Of a stretch of 64,000 nucleotides of DNA, positions 1 to 10,826 are shown in pieces (within the stretch, counting starts at the first letter, position 1; each line of letters starts with the position of its first letter). Source of the DNA: Acanthochlamys bracteata. Lineage: Eukaryota; Streptophyta; Magnoliopsida; Pandanales; Velloziaceae. Location: the NCBI GenBank assembly GCA_019914995.1, contig CM034127.1, forward strand, positions 992,001 through 1,056,000. The letters are read 5' to 3'. Both the position numbers and the translations under genes were made by a program. The notes beneath the pieces were generated by a model. It saw only the letters and a program-made list of their open reading frames with translations. It was not told where the DNA came from and ran no database searches.

Positions 1-606
1 CCACGTGGGTGGCAGAAAGTTGCCCGTTTGCTTATTTCAGGAGATATGGATGTTTGAAAGAGCTTATAAATTGTTTTATTTTATTTTTATTTTATATTTT
101 CTAATAAAATTTAAAAATTTTTAAAATAAAAATTTTATATCACGAAATTTATTATAATTACTTTTATTATTTTTAATAAAAATAATACTATATTTACGTT
201 ATAAAATATATTTTCTCAAAAAAAATTTTCAAATAAGTATTTCTAAGTTTTAGTATTAATCTTAAATGTTTGGAAGTCCCTTTTTGAATAATTTTTAAAT
301 AATAAGCTTTATATTTTTATTAAAAAATATAAATATAAATTTTATGTAGTAGAATTTTTCATATTTTTAAATTTATAAAAAAATTTGTAGAATGATGATG
401 TGTATGTATATATCTTGTTGATATAGTGCATATTGAAAATTTTATTGACTTTTTATTCATGTTATGAATTAATTATATTTTAACTTTTTTGTGTGAAGCA
501 TAGATGATAAGGAAACAAATTGATGAAAGAATTATTAAGTGCAAAGAAGCGGGATATGTATCAACACCGGGCCAGCCCATTTAAATTCCTTGCGACTCAT
601 AACATA

Positions 607-868
607 GGGGGTGTTTGGCTTTGCTTTTCTCCAACCCAACTTTTCAATTCTCCATTTCACGTTTTTCAATACATATTTTATAAATATATAAAAAATTTAT
701 TTAAAAATTTAGAAAGTGTAGAAAAATTCTACGGAATGAGATCTTTTTATTACATATTTTTATTATTTTTTTAAGTAAAAAAATAGAAGCTCGCTTTTTC
801 AAAAAAGGACAAAAAAATACCCTTCATTTCACAAAAGCTCCATTTCATAAGCAATCCCAAACACCCCC
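607..868 (+). mobile_element. AT-rich MITE copy A with perfect 12-bp inverted ends
   Basis: The ends GGGGGTGTTTGG (607-618) and CCAAACACCCCC (857-868) are perfect inverted repeats. The 262-bp body is AT-rich, has no coding capacity, and contains the family marker TTCTACGGAATGAGAT. It is flanked by ATA on both sides (604-606 and 869-871). The end sequence resembles Tourist/PIF-Harbinger MITEs, but that assignment is an inference. Confidence 0.75.
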
Positions 869-1620
869 ATAATGATGCTATCATCTTATGAAGAAATAAA
901 AAAAAGAAGAAGCCAGCTGGATTAGGGGCTCTCACACCCGTAAATCCCAGCAAGATTAAGATCATATTTGGCCTTTTAGCCTTTTTCGCTAAGAAAAAAG
1001 CACTCCACAATGATTCAAGCGTTTGGTAATACCTACTTTTATTAAAAATAAGCATTTTTTTTATAAAAAAAATAAGCATTGTATTGACTTTTTTTAATAA
1101 GCACTGCGGTGATTTTTTTTGCTAGAAATAATTAATATTTATTTTGTTCGTGATAAATTAGTAAAATTATAAAACTATATATATTTCAATCGGACTCAAT
1201 TTTTTATTTTTTATTTTATTTTTTCTTCTCCCTATCTGTTCGCTCTGCTCTCGCGATCATCTTCACCACGATCAACCTCTATATCTCCGGTGCTGATAAT
1301 GCCAGTTTCTTCTGCTACCCTCTAAACTTACGCTCAAATCTAAGTCCCATAAACACAACCGAACCACCTCTTCTTTCACCCATAAACCACTCTCTTTCTT
1401 CACCGCCCGATCCATGTGACTATCTACAACTCCCAACTAAAATCACCGCCGCTGGAATCCCATAACCGTTGCTACTGGCATCCAACACCATCACCACCAT
1501 TCAATACCTGCCGATTTTAAATTTTCTCTACCACCAACACTACAGCCAACACTGCCGCCATTAATCGAATTAGACAATGCAGAAATTCTTTTAAAAAAAA
1601 ACAAATTACCCGATCAAAAT

Positions 1621-1956
1621 TTGGAGAATGCTTCGGCAGAATTGCAAGAACTTGAGCAAGTATTCCCGACGATACAACAAAAAGGGGATGAATTTCAAAG
1701 GATTTCTCCGACGAAATTCGTGTTCGTGCATGCGGAATCGATCCCGCACGACGACCTCGACCTCTTATGTCCGAATATGTTATTCGATGCTGCCGATAAA
1801 AGCTCGAATATTTTTCCTGCGTGCAATAAAGAATTTCCATTACCGGAGGCGAAGCTCTTCGATCGACATAGATCCGACCCCCACTACCGCACGCCGACAC
1901 CATCCTCATTCTCAATTGACCCTAGAGTAATCTATTTTATATTGCTCGTCTGAAAG
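1621..1956 (+). pseudogene. Unrecognised coding remnant, first fragment
   Basis: An open frame with protein-like composition lacks an ATG. It reads ELEQVFPTIQQKGDEFQRIS, then FVFVHAESIPHDDLDLLCPN and CNKEFPLPEAKLFDRHRSDP. MITE copy B interrupts it near its end. I do not recognise the family. Pieces of coding-like sequence continue at 2226-2480 and 2511-2985, so these may be parts of one old gene broken by insertions. The upstream part (1220-1560) is pyrimidine-rich, like a leader or promoter. Confidence 0.35.
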
Positions 1957-1961
1957 CCGAT

Positions 1962-2206
1962 GTGCGTTTGGTAGTGCGTACCGAACGCTGATTTTTAATT
2001 TTTTTTAATTTTATATTTTTAATATATATTTTATAAGTATTTAAAAATTTTATTTAAAAGTTTTATATAGTGTAGAAAAATTTTAAAATTTTTTATTATA
2101 TATTTTTCTTTTTTTTTTAAATTAAAAAAATAAAATTCGTTTTTAAAAAATACAAAATATATTTCATTTTATAAAAATTCTATTTTAGAAGCAATCTCAA
2201 ACACAC
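1962..2206 (+). mobile_element. AT-rich MITE copy B
   Basis: The ends GTGCGTTTGG and TCAAACACAC pair as imperfect inverted repeats. The 245-bp AT-rich body has the same internal order as copy A: TTTTTAATTTTATATTTTTAA, then a GTAGAAAAATT segment, then AAGCAATCTC near the right end. It separates two fragments of the unrecognised coding remnant. Confidence 0.65.
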
Positions 2207-2510
2207 TCCGATATAGAGCAGAGTATTGATTTTTCAAGTAATGAGATAAGCTCAAACATTGCTACGTGGTGGCATCCAAGGCCTGGATGGGTTACCCTTC
2301 TTTTTCCAACTAAGGAAATTACAATCACTGCTTCGAGGGGAAGCTTTGGAGCTCAAAATTCTCATCTTGCAACAAATATGTATCTCGCTGGACATGCTGC
2401 CACACTATTAGACATTCACATAATCTGCAATCTTGATTTTAGATCTAGTGGAATCAAAACTAGGACTCTCACTTAAGAGTTCCCACATGTTGCGAGGTAT
2501 TTTTTTTACG

Positions 2511-2985
2511 ATGGACAATCAACCAAAATTCTACAAAGTTATTAGAGAAGTGAAGCAACGACGCAAGGAGCTAATGTTTGCTTTAGGGTGTATTTTAAAT
2601 GTTCGTAACTGAGTTTCGTGAAAGTGAAAAGTAGAAAGTAAAATTTATTGAAAAATAAAGTTTAAATAGAGTTCAGTATTTGTATTTCAATAGATTTTGA
2701 AAGTGTGTTGAAAATTGAAAGATATAGTTGTATTAAAAAGTATGTAAATAAAAAAGTTGAAACTAAAGTACCGCATGTGGAAATAGAGTTCTGAATTTTT
2801 TGTATAATTGAAACATATGAACTATTCAGAACTCAAAATCTAGTGAGAGAATGGAGTTACGGACATTTGAAATAAGCCTTTACAGGAAGCAAAGCGTGAA
2901 CTTGATTTGTCATGTAGTTTGGATCTAAAATACAGTTTTATTCAAGAGATAGATGCTGAAATTGTCAAGCTGAAAGAGGATTCCA
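2511..2985 (+). pseudogene. Coding exon remnant split by a TTA-flanked MITE
   Basis: Left of the insertion a frame from ATG 2511 reads MDNQPKFYKVIREVKQRRKE then LMFAL. Right of it (2883 on) the same frame continues QEAKRELDLSCSLDLKYSF then IQEIDAEIVKLKED. Joined at a single TTA, the two halves give an uninterrupted coiled-coil-like peptide of about 60 residues. The TTA is duplicated at 2583-2585 and 2880-2882, as expected for a transposon insertion. I do not recognise the protein. A stretch at 2226-2480 just upstream is also open (WWHPRPGWVTLLFPTKE) and may belong to it. Confidence 0.5.
2586..2879 (+). mobile_element. Tourist/Harbinger-like MITE inserted in a coding remnant
   Basis: A 294-bp element has 25-bp terminal inverted repeats that match at 20 positions by eye: the left end begins GGGTGTATTTTAAATGTTCG, and the right end read on the opposite strand begins AGGCTTATTTCAAATGTCCG. 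Both continue TAACT. It is flanked by a 3-bp TTA duplication. The TTA duplication and 5'-GG ends are typical of PIF/Harbinger non-autonomous elements. Confidence 0.75.
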
Positions 2986-3491
2986 ATATTTATAAAATAT
3001 TTTTTAAAAAGAATTTATCATAAGCATTTTTAAATGTTCTCTTAATTTAACTTTGGAGTACAATTTAGTGGTGCATTTGCAACAAATTTTTATTTCATTT
3101 TAATTTTTTAATAAATAGTTAAAAAAATTAATGTGAAAATATAATTAAAATGTATATTATAAATTTTTTATACATATAATTTTATTTTTTTAAAGTAAAA
3201 TAATTTTATTTCTGAAAATTTCCAAAAAGAAGTTTTTTTCAAAAAAAAACTTATCTTAAACACAATGATCCTTAAAAAGATACAAGATAATAGTTAAACT
3301 GCATTAGTCATAATTGAATTGAAAATTTATTTATCTTATATAATTTTCTCTTAAATGTAATTATTTTAAAACTTTCAAAAGTTTTTTGTCAGTTCAAACA
3401 ACACTCACCCTTTCGTCCAAACTCCAAACCTACTCCTTTGGAGTTCAAACAAAATAGTTTGCTAGTTCAACGCTTGGCTACACTAGCATTA

Positions 3492-3699
3492 AGGTGCGTT
3501 CTTTTGCATATATATATAATTTTTTATTATTATAAAGTTATTTCTAATTTAACTTTTTTATAAAAAAATATAAGAAATTATTTTTAATTTATTTTTAATA
3601 TAAAAAAATTTATTACTTTTAATAATACTATTTTCAATAACTTATTTTTAAAAACTTATTTCCAAAAAATTCAACTTTAAAATCAAAAGAACGACACAC
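3492..3699 (+). mobile_element. Small MITE with TTA target duplication
   Basis: The left end AGGTGCGTTCTTTTG and the right end CAAAAGAACGACACAC are inverted repeats differing by an indel and two bases. TTA flanks both sides (3489-3491, 3700-3702). The 208-bp interior is AT-rich and non-coding. Confidence 0.65.
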
Positions 3700-5006
3700 T
3701 TAGGTGCCGTTTAGCGGTACGTTCAGATGAGTTTCATTTTCAAAAACGCACTGAAACAAAAAAAATGTGTTTGGTAACGCGCGTTTCTCTAACACTGAGA
3801 AATGGCATGTGGGCCAAAGCCCAACTAAGTGCATCTCATGTTATATTTATTATATTTATTTATTTATTGTTTTTGTTTTTTATTATTGTTTCTTTTTTAC
3901 TTTTCTTTTCCTCATTGCTTCCCGACGCAGTCACCCCCACCCCCGCTCCACCTTCGCGCTCCGGTGATCTTACGGCACGCAAGATTTCTCCCCTGGCCGA
4001 GCACCTATCCTCTGCCCTCAGATATTCTCCTTCTTCCACTCCGTCCATCGCCTTCCCGTTTCCACTAATACCTTTCTCTGCGCGGGGTAAAACTAGAGCA
4101 CCTCTCCTCTGTCAATTGGGTCGAATTCCAACTCGATAATAGGATTTTCATTGCCGTTTCGGTGAAGTCGATTTGGACGATTTCCGGCCGCCGGCGTGAA
4201 ATTGACTGTTGGCGTCCTTCTCTTAGATTTGGAAGTGATGTGCTGGGGTGGACATATCTTTAGGGGTCAGTAAAGTGTTGGTTATTGCTATAGAAGTGAG
4301 AAAGTGGACACTTTTATGTTAGAAACATCACGAGGAGCTTAAGGTTTCATTAATGGACTGAGACAGTTAGATGGGTTCATTTCTTTCCCCTTGTTTTAGT
4401 GTTTAGAATTGACAGTGATGGTAGTTGAAGGGCCAAAGATCATATTTCCAGAAATCAGTAGAAACTTTGTTTAGTTGATTCATTTTTGTTTGGTACATGT
4501 GTTTTGTTGGTTTGTCTGGTCACTCTTTCTTTGCATATTACTTTCATATGCTAGTAAATGCAAGCCTATCTTGCAACCTTTGCAGCTTATGTTAGTAGCA
4601 TGTAGTTGCTTCTATTTGTGTTGCTTCACTTCTTAGCACCTTTTCTATTGTATTGAAGTATGTTTATTTGACGCAAGTTATTATTAATTTGTTATTGTCT
4701 GTTTTGAATTGGCATCAAGGTGGTAAGGAAGTGGAGTGCACATGTGTACACGGTGATATCTCAAAAGTAGAAGGTAGCCCTTAGGGTGCAGAGATCACTT
4801 CTAGCCCAACACCTCAAGCATATCATCTTTCACTTCTACCTTTTCACTAGCTAGAAGGGTAGATTTTGAAATTGTTGGATTTCCTAACTAGCTTCAATCG
4901 CCACTGTGGCGTTAACCAGCTCACTCCTTTCAAGATCCCACTCCATTGCTCGAGAGGGGGTAAAAGTTTTTTAGCGGTTCAAATGGGAACATCTACAGCG
5001 ACGGCG
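3700..5006 (+). other. Upstream region and probable leader of RRP46
   Basis: The stretch 3900-4240 is CT-rich and GC-richer than its surroundings, as in a plant 5' leader. The following 600 bp is T-rich and intron-like. A short open frame at 3765-4139 has no family resemblance and is not called. A non-coding first exon for RRP46 in 3900-4250 is possible. Confidence 0.35.
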
Positions 5007-8000
5007 ATGGAGAGAGCAGATGGCCGGTTAGTGAACCAACTCCGGCCACTCTCGTGTTCTCGCAGTCTTCTTCACCGCGCTCACGGCTCCGCTCGCTGGT
5101 CTCAAGGTTTTCTTGATTTATTCAATCTGTTTTTCTTCTTTAGAAAACTAGAAATGTATGTTTCAGTATTGTTATGATTATTTCTGGTTTGCTGAGGCGG
5201 GAAATTCTAGAATCGAATTTTAATTTACTTGTTTTGTTCTCATGAGAGTTGCTAAAATCTGCTTTATGAGCTTTGAAAACTATTGTTAGGATAAATTTCC
5301 AGCTGTAATTGCTTGCTTGCTTTGCTTCTGGTGTGATGGTGGCTGTCGTTTGAATAGCCAAAGATTCTGTAGTTCTGGTTGCATACCAATTGTTTGTAGA
5401 AATGCCACATCTATATAGATTCATAGTTTTATTTTCTTCTGTTTCAGAAATATGTTTGCTTTATTCTGTGTAAATGCAAAGCCGTAGGCCCTTGTTTAGC
5501 ACTAATTCATAGTATGTTAAGAGCCATTTGCTTGTATCATGTATCAAAGTGTTTAAATGATTGCATACCTCAATCTGAAGTTTTTGCATTTTTGTTACGG
5601 TCTAACGAATATTATCAAAATCCCAACTCTAACTTACTTGTCACTCTTTCTTCCATGCTTATTAGATTTCTTTGCTTTTGAGTGTCAAGCCTTTAATATT
5701 TGCAGCTTCTTTTTCTAGAGTACTATTTCTTTTGTTGCTGTCCTTACAGGTGATACCATTGTTTTGGCTGCTGTTTATGGACCTAAGGCTGGAACTAGAA
5801 AGGGGGAAAACCCTGAGAAAGCATCTATGGAAGTTGTTTGGAAGCCCAAAACTGGACAAATTGGTATACATCCTGTCTGAAAGTTGGATGCTTGTATTTA
5901 CTAATAAAGAAATTTTCTTGTCTTTAATTATTGTGCTTAACTCATTTGATAGATCTGTAGGAGAATGGAATCAGTAATTGTTTGGATGCTTGTATTTGCT
6001 AATAAAGAAGTTTTATTGTCTTTTTATTTATGTGCTGAACTCATTTGATAGATCTGTAGGAGAGTGGAATCAGTAATTGTTTTGGATGAAGAACCTAATC
6101 TAAATTTATTTATTGTTCTCGTCTTCCTTTTATCTTGTATCCTGCTCATCTGCTGTCAATGCAGTTCTAACTAGTACTCTATTTGCAGTAAACATACTTT
6201 TATATGCTTTTCTCTTTGAAACTGACATTGGATGTATCGTAAACTTTCCATTTTTTCCTTGTGTGAAGAAACCTTTGCCAAATAAGGAGGTGAATTGTTC
6301 TTTCATCCTCCTTCCATGCTAATTGGTTTCGTTGCATGTTTCGTAGGCAAAGCGGAAAAAGAGTATGAGATGATCCTGAAGAGAACACTGCAGAACATTT
6401 GTCTTTTAACTGCCCATCCTAATACCACAACTTCTGTAATTGTCCAGGTTCGGCGATCTTGTGACCATCTTGTAGTCACATTAAGAAATGATTAGATTTA
6501 CTTAGCAATTCTTGAAAAATTTAGTCTTATGCCATTGGTTCAAGTAATGGTGTGAAGTTTGCAGCTGTATCATAACCATAGCGTTATTCATTTTATTTGT
6601 TGTTTAGGAATTGGTTATAAGGATGTATAAAGATCTATGGATTATGGTTTCGAGGTATATTTTTCTTTAATCAGTCAAGTTATACTATATCTCTATATAG
6701 AATTTGGACTTGAAGTTGAAAGGTGGAGAGTACTTCTTCATTTTGTAGTTCTATACTATCTGCTTTGGATGTTATATCATTTAAGATCTATGATTCGGTT
6801 TGGACTATTAGATAAGGATCACTACTATCTTGTATATCATTCCAAAGTTTGTCTATGATTTTGATTTTGGATTATATCCATGCTATTCTTTGGAAGGTAT
6901 GTATTACACTTAGCTAACTCTGGAAGATCTTCCTTTGCAATTTATCTCACCCCAAGTTACTTGCTTTCAATTGCAGGTAATAGGTGATGATGGTGCTGTA
7001 TCTTTTATTCCCTCTCTCTCTCTCTCTCTTTTTATTTCTATTTTTTTCTCCCAGTTGTAGTTGCTGCTTTTTTTAGTGATTGCCTCCACATGAAATCCAT
7101 TTTATCCTCACTGAGCAGCGGCATGTCGTTGACATAGGTAAGTGCCTGACATGGCAGTTGAATTTAGATAATTTTCAGGTGAAAACCGCGTTACAGATTT
7201 TCAGCATTCATGGCACGTTATTTTATTCTTTAAGCAGCTACATAATCCCCCCATAGTTATTATCCAATATATTTGTAATTCGCTGAAAAAAAGCTGATGT
7301 TGGAACAAGTTTTATGCAAGCAATTCATTATCTTGTGGACTCATTACTCATCAAAGAGAACATGGCCAAATTAGACATGCCTTTAATGTCACTTATGTTC
7401 TTGCTCAAAATCCTTAACTGAAGTATCAGCTCCTACCATGTGCAATAAATGCTTCCTCTGCAGCACTTGTAGATGCTGGTTTTCCCTTAAAACACCTTGC
7501 TGGTTAGATGCCCATTACTCTCTTAGTTAACCAAGTATCTTCGTTTCTATTTGTAGAGTATTACCCTTATGGTATTCCTTTTGACAGTTGCTATTTGCTG
7601 TGGGTTAACTGAGAATGGGGATGTTATCCTAGATCCCACTAGGACAGAGGAACAGGTACATTATATTGCTGCAGTAGTTAGTTTTATTAATTTTGGCACA
7701 TATGGCTTATGCTCTTTCGCACTTGCTGGGTTACTGAAGAATCTGCATATAATTTTTAAAAGTTTGATATTCTAGGAAATTTAAATATTAAATTTCAAAA
7801 ATTGTTGAAATTTGTAGATATTGTAAACGAAGTTTTTAGTATTCAAGTTTTCCACAAAGTAATAAAACTTTCTACTATTAGAATCTCGTAAAGCTTATGC
7901 AGTTCATTTAATGTTCTCTAAGTTCCACTAATTATGACGGATTATGTTGATATATTTGTATGTTTCGGAAGATAGTTAGTTGTTTACCTCTTAACATGCA

Positions 8001-9498
8001 ACCTTTGGGTGTCACCGTTAAGCTAAAAACACAATGATCCAGTTGACTAAAAGGTAATAACTTGAGCTTTCAACCTTCAGTGTAGCTTCTCTAAGGAGGT
8101 CTCTACGGTGGCATTAAATGCTGTTATTGAGGTTAGCTTAGCCTAGTTCACTTGATCTTCTGCATGCATTTAAATGTAGTTCCCGATCCAGGGAATGCTT
8201 TTCCAGCTACTTTGGCATGCAATACCCACATAACTGATAAAGATTATTGGGGTTTAATGGAGCTGATCTTGACATTTTTTCCTTGGAAAAATGCGGATGT
8301 TAAAGTTTGACATTTTTCGCCACTCAGGAGCGTTTCTGCTTAGGATGTTACTGGTGTTCTAGTTCCAGTTTCACAAACTGTTACTTCTGTTACTTGTAAC
8401 AATTAGTGCAAGATTTTTCTTGACATCTTGTTTTCTTAAAGTTTAGTATTGTGATTTATTGGTGATACTTTGTTGACCTAATAAAATACTTCACATCACT
8501 AGTATTTTCTTGAGCTTATCAAGTTGTTGTATCTCCTAGTTGGAATATTTGGTTCTGATTTGCAATGATTTGTTATGATTTCACTTTCTGATTTACAAAA
8601 AAAACTATTGCAGAAAAGCCAAGCTTTTGCATATCTGGTCTTTCCCAATTCCCCACTCTCAGTGGTGCCCAATATGCCTTCAGGAGATGGAGAAGAGACA
8701 TTTGAGCATGGAATTGTAACATCTGTTACGCATGGAGCAATGTCTAGTAAGGACTTATTTAGTCTTATTTAGTCTTGAAGTTTCTTTTTTTCTTTCGTGT
8801 TTACCCTAATGTGAGCACTATTTCTATCAAAAGAGTAAAAGGAAATGCAAGTGTAACAAACCATTGTGCTATAGTTATTTATGTAAATGTGGCACGTGGA
8901 TTATCCTCACATTGTGGTGGAAGTTCGTCAGTAGTGAAGCTATGTTTCATGACTTGTTTCTGGTACTAGTAAACATGGTAAAACAGGCTGATAATCTAAG
9001 AAAAATAACTTATTGAAACCTGCTTGCAATGTTTAAACATTTCTAGACTTTAGGCCTTATTACCTGATCTAGAAGTTGCCTGTTTGCTTGCACCTAAATG
9101 TGCCGAAGAGAGTTTTGGAGCACAGACATTTTCATGACGAACTGTTTATTTATTTATTATCTATTTCTTTGTTGCAAGCTTCTATTTCAAATTTGGTAAA
9201 TCTGGTGTATATCAATCTTTCATGTTCCCAAGTATTAGAAGCAATGGTTTTATGGCTATGCTAAAGAGGTTTGTAAATCTTAAAAGTAAAAATTGCCTTT
9301 GATTAGTCTTAGTGCACTATCATGCTATCAGGTTTTGCCTGTGCAGCTTAGTGTCGTAATCCTTTTCCTCTGTCATTTGCAGTTGTGGACTATTTTAACT
9401 GCCTGGAGCGCGGCCAGGCTGCATGTGCCAAAATTTCAGAATTTCTTAGAAGAAGCTTGCGATCGCAAGTCCCAGATGACAACCCAAAGGCTGCATAA
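5007..9498 (+). CDS. RRP46: Exosome complex subunit RRP46 (RNase PH-like)
   Basis: Eight coding exons give 241 residues: 5007-5106, 5750-5863, 6347-6447, 6977-6997, 7430-7502, 7588-7655, 8614-8746, 9383-9498. All junctions are GT-AG and phases join cleanly. The protein begins MERADGRLVNQLRPLSCSR and carries the family blocks TIVLAAVYGPKAG, NTTTSVIVQ, LLPCAINAS and HGIVTSVTHGAMS. This is the order seen in Arabidopsis RRP46 (about 239 residues), so the gene looks complete. RRP46 is one of six RNase PH-fold subunits in the nine-subunit core of the RNA exosome, which processes and degrades RNA 3' to 5' in nucleus and cytoplasm. An in-frame ATG at 4983 would add eight residues; 5007 is chosen because it matches the family start. 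Exon 4 is only 21 nt. Intron 2 holds a tandem duplication and intron 4 a CT microsatellite. Confidence 0.93.
5884..6081 (+). repeat. Tandem duplication inside RRP46 intron 2
   Basis: Two adjacent copies of about 98 bp (5884-5981 and 5982-6081) share nearly the same sequence, including TTGGATGCTTGTATTT and TTTGATAGATCTGTAGGAGA, with a few substitutions. A third TTGGATG follows at 6082. The duplication is intronic and should not affect the protein. Confidence 0.85.
7010..7029 (+). repeat. CT microsatellite in RRP46 intron 4
   Basis: A run of about ten CT units lies shortly after the 21-nt exon and is flanked by T-rich sequence. It lies close to the exon 4 donor and adds to the pyrimidine content there. 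Confidence 0.8.
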
Positions 9499-10826
9499 GT
9501 ATTGGATGCCAACTTGAGGTTTCTCCTCTTTTGCTGCGGACAGCACTGATCGAGTTTAAACTGACTTCTAATCTGTAGTAGTTTGTAGCAAGTGATTTTT
9601 AAAGCTGCCCTTCCATTCTGTTGGAGAGCATCTTGACTTATTGTTTTCTACATCAGTTGACCTGTATCAGCTCATCAGTGTGTAGAAGTTTGGTTTCGTC
9701 GTTGTACTTTCTGAGTCTTTGTAGATGTTCCTCTTGCGAGGAACGTGATGATTGAAAATTGTCTAGGGTAAAATTCTATATACCAACCAATATTAAGCTT
9801 TAGGGTGTGTTTATTTGAAGTTAAATTCACTTTTTTGAAAAATAAGTTTAAACAATTAAATTAAAAATTAAAGATATTAATAAAATAAGTGTTTACATTA
9901 ATTTTATATTAATAGTAAATTTTAAAATAAATATTAAAAAAATTGATAGAAAAATTTTATTTTAAAAATTTTTTATTTATTTTATATTTAAATGAGTTTG
10001 AAAAAAATAATGTTTGGATGGTAGTGAACGTTCCTTAGTTAACCAAATTGGATCTCGTGTATAGAGTGCAATAGAAGCTTCCCTAAGAGTCTGCTATCAA
10101 ATATTAGCTGTCAAATAGAAATTAATTAATTAAGTTTACACTGTTGACACCCCCAACTCCCACTGACAACCTCTTCCCTTTTCATTTAATTAAACAAATT
10201 TGTGTGGTTCATAAATACAAGGCGGTTTTTTTTAGATTGAAATTGAAATTGAATTACTAAACTATTATTTAAAATGAATTTTAAATATTATATTATTTTA
10301 AAAAATATTATTTTTAAATATTTTTATGTAACTAAAAGTGAGCCAAAAATAAACTTATACAAATGAATCGTAAGAGTAAGAAAAATCCGTGCAACATAAA
10401 TTCAACTTAGTAATGAACTTTTATAATTTAGTCTCGGTTAATCGTGCTTAAGTAATCTACTAATCAACATAGACTAATACAGGATGCAAAATTTATTCCT
10501 GTATATTTTTTGGTTAGACACTAAATAGTCTTGTATATATTTTCACATACACATCCATGTACTAACACATTATACATAGTTCTATAAAAATAATAATTAC
10601 TTTTAATTAAGATAAATTAATTAATTATGACTAATTATAAATTTATGTTAGGTATTTATTTTTCTTTAATTAATCACACCGAGATCGGCTTGCATTTCGC
10701 TCTCCCTGGCTAGCTTTCTGTTTTTTCTCAACAACAAAGCAACAAAAGTACAACAGATCTCCGGCGGCGAAAGAAGAAGAACGAAGAATAAGGAGAAGGT
10801 TCTCCGGCGGCGGTGTTAGGGCGGTG
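9499..10826. other. Gene-free spacer between RRP46 and the ARF-GAP gene
   Basis: It starts with the probable RRP46 3' UTR to about 9770. An AT-rich stretch at 9800-10020 resembles the local MITEs but has no clear paired ends. The remainder is plain AT-rich sequence up to the ARF-GAP leader, which begins near 10670. No other gene is seen. Confidence 0.6.

Noticed and set aside
771-1079. Open minus-strand frame rich in Phe and Lys
   Set aside because: It overlaps MITE copy A and reflects its poly-A/T composition.
3765-4139. 124-residue frame with a hydrophobic stretch
   Set aside because: The hydrophobic run is a translated T-rich tract, and the rest looks like a pyrimidine-rich leader. No homologue is recalled.
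9803-10020. AT-rich segment like the MITE family
   Set aside because: GTGTGTTTATTTG at the left has no inverted partner at the right, where ATGTTTGGATGG is in direct orientation.
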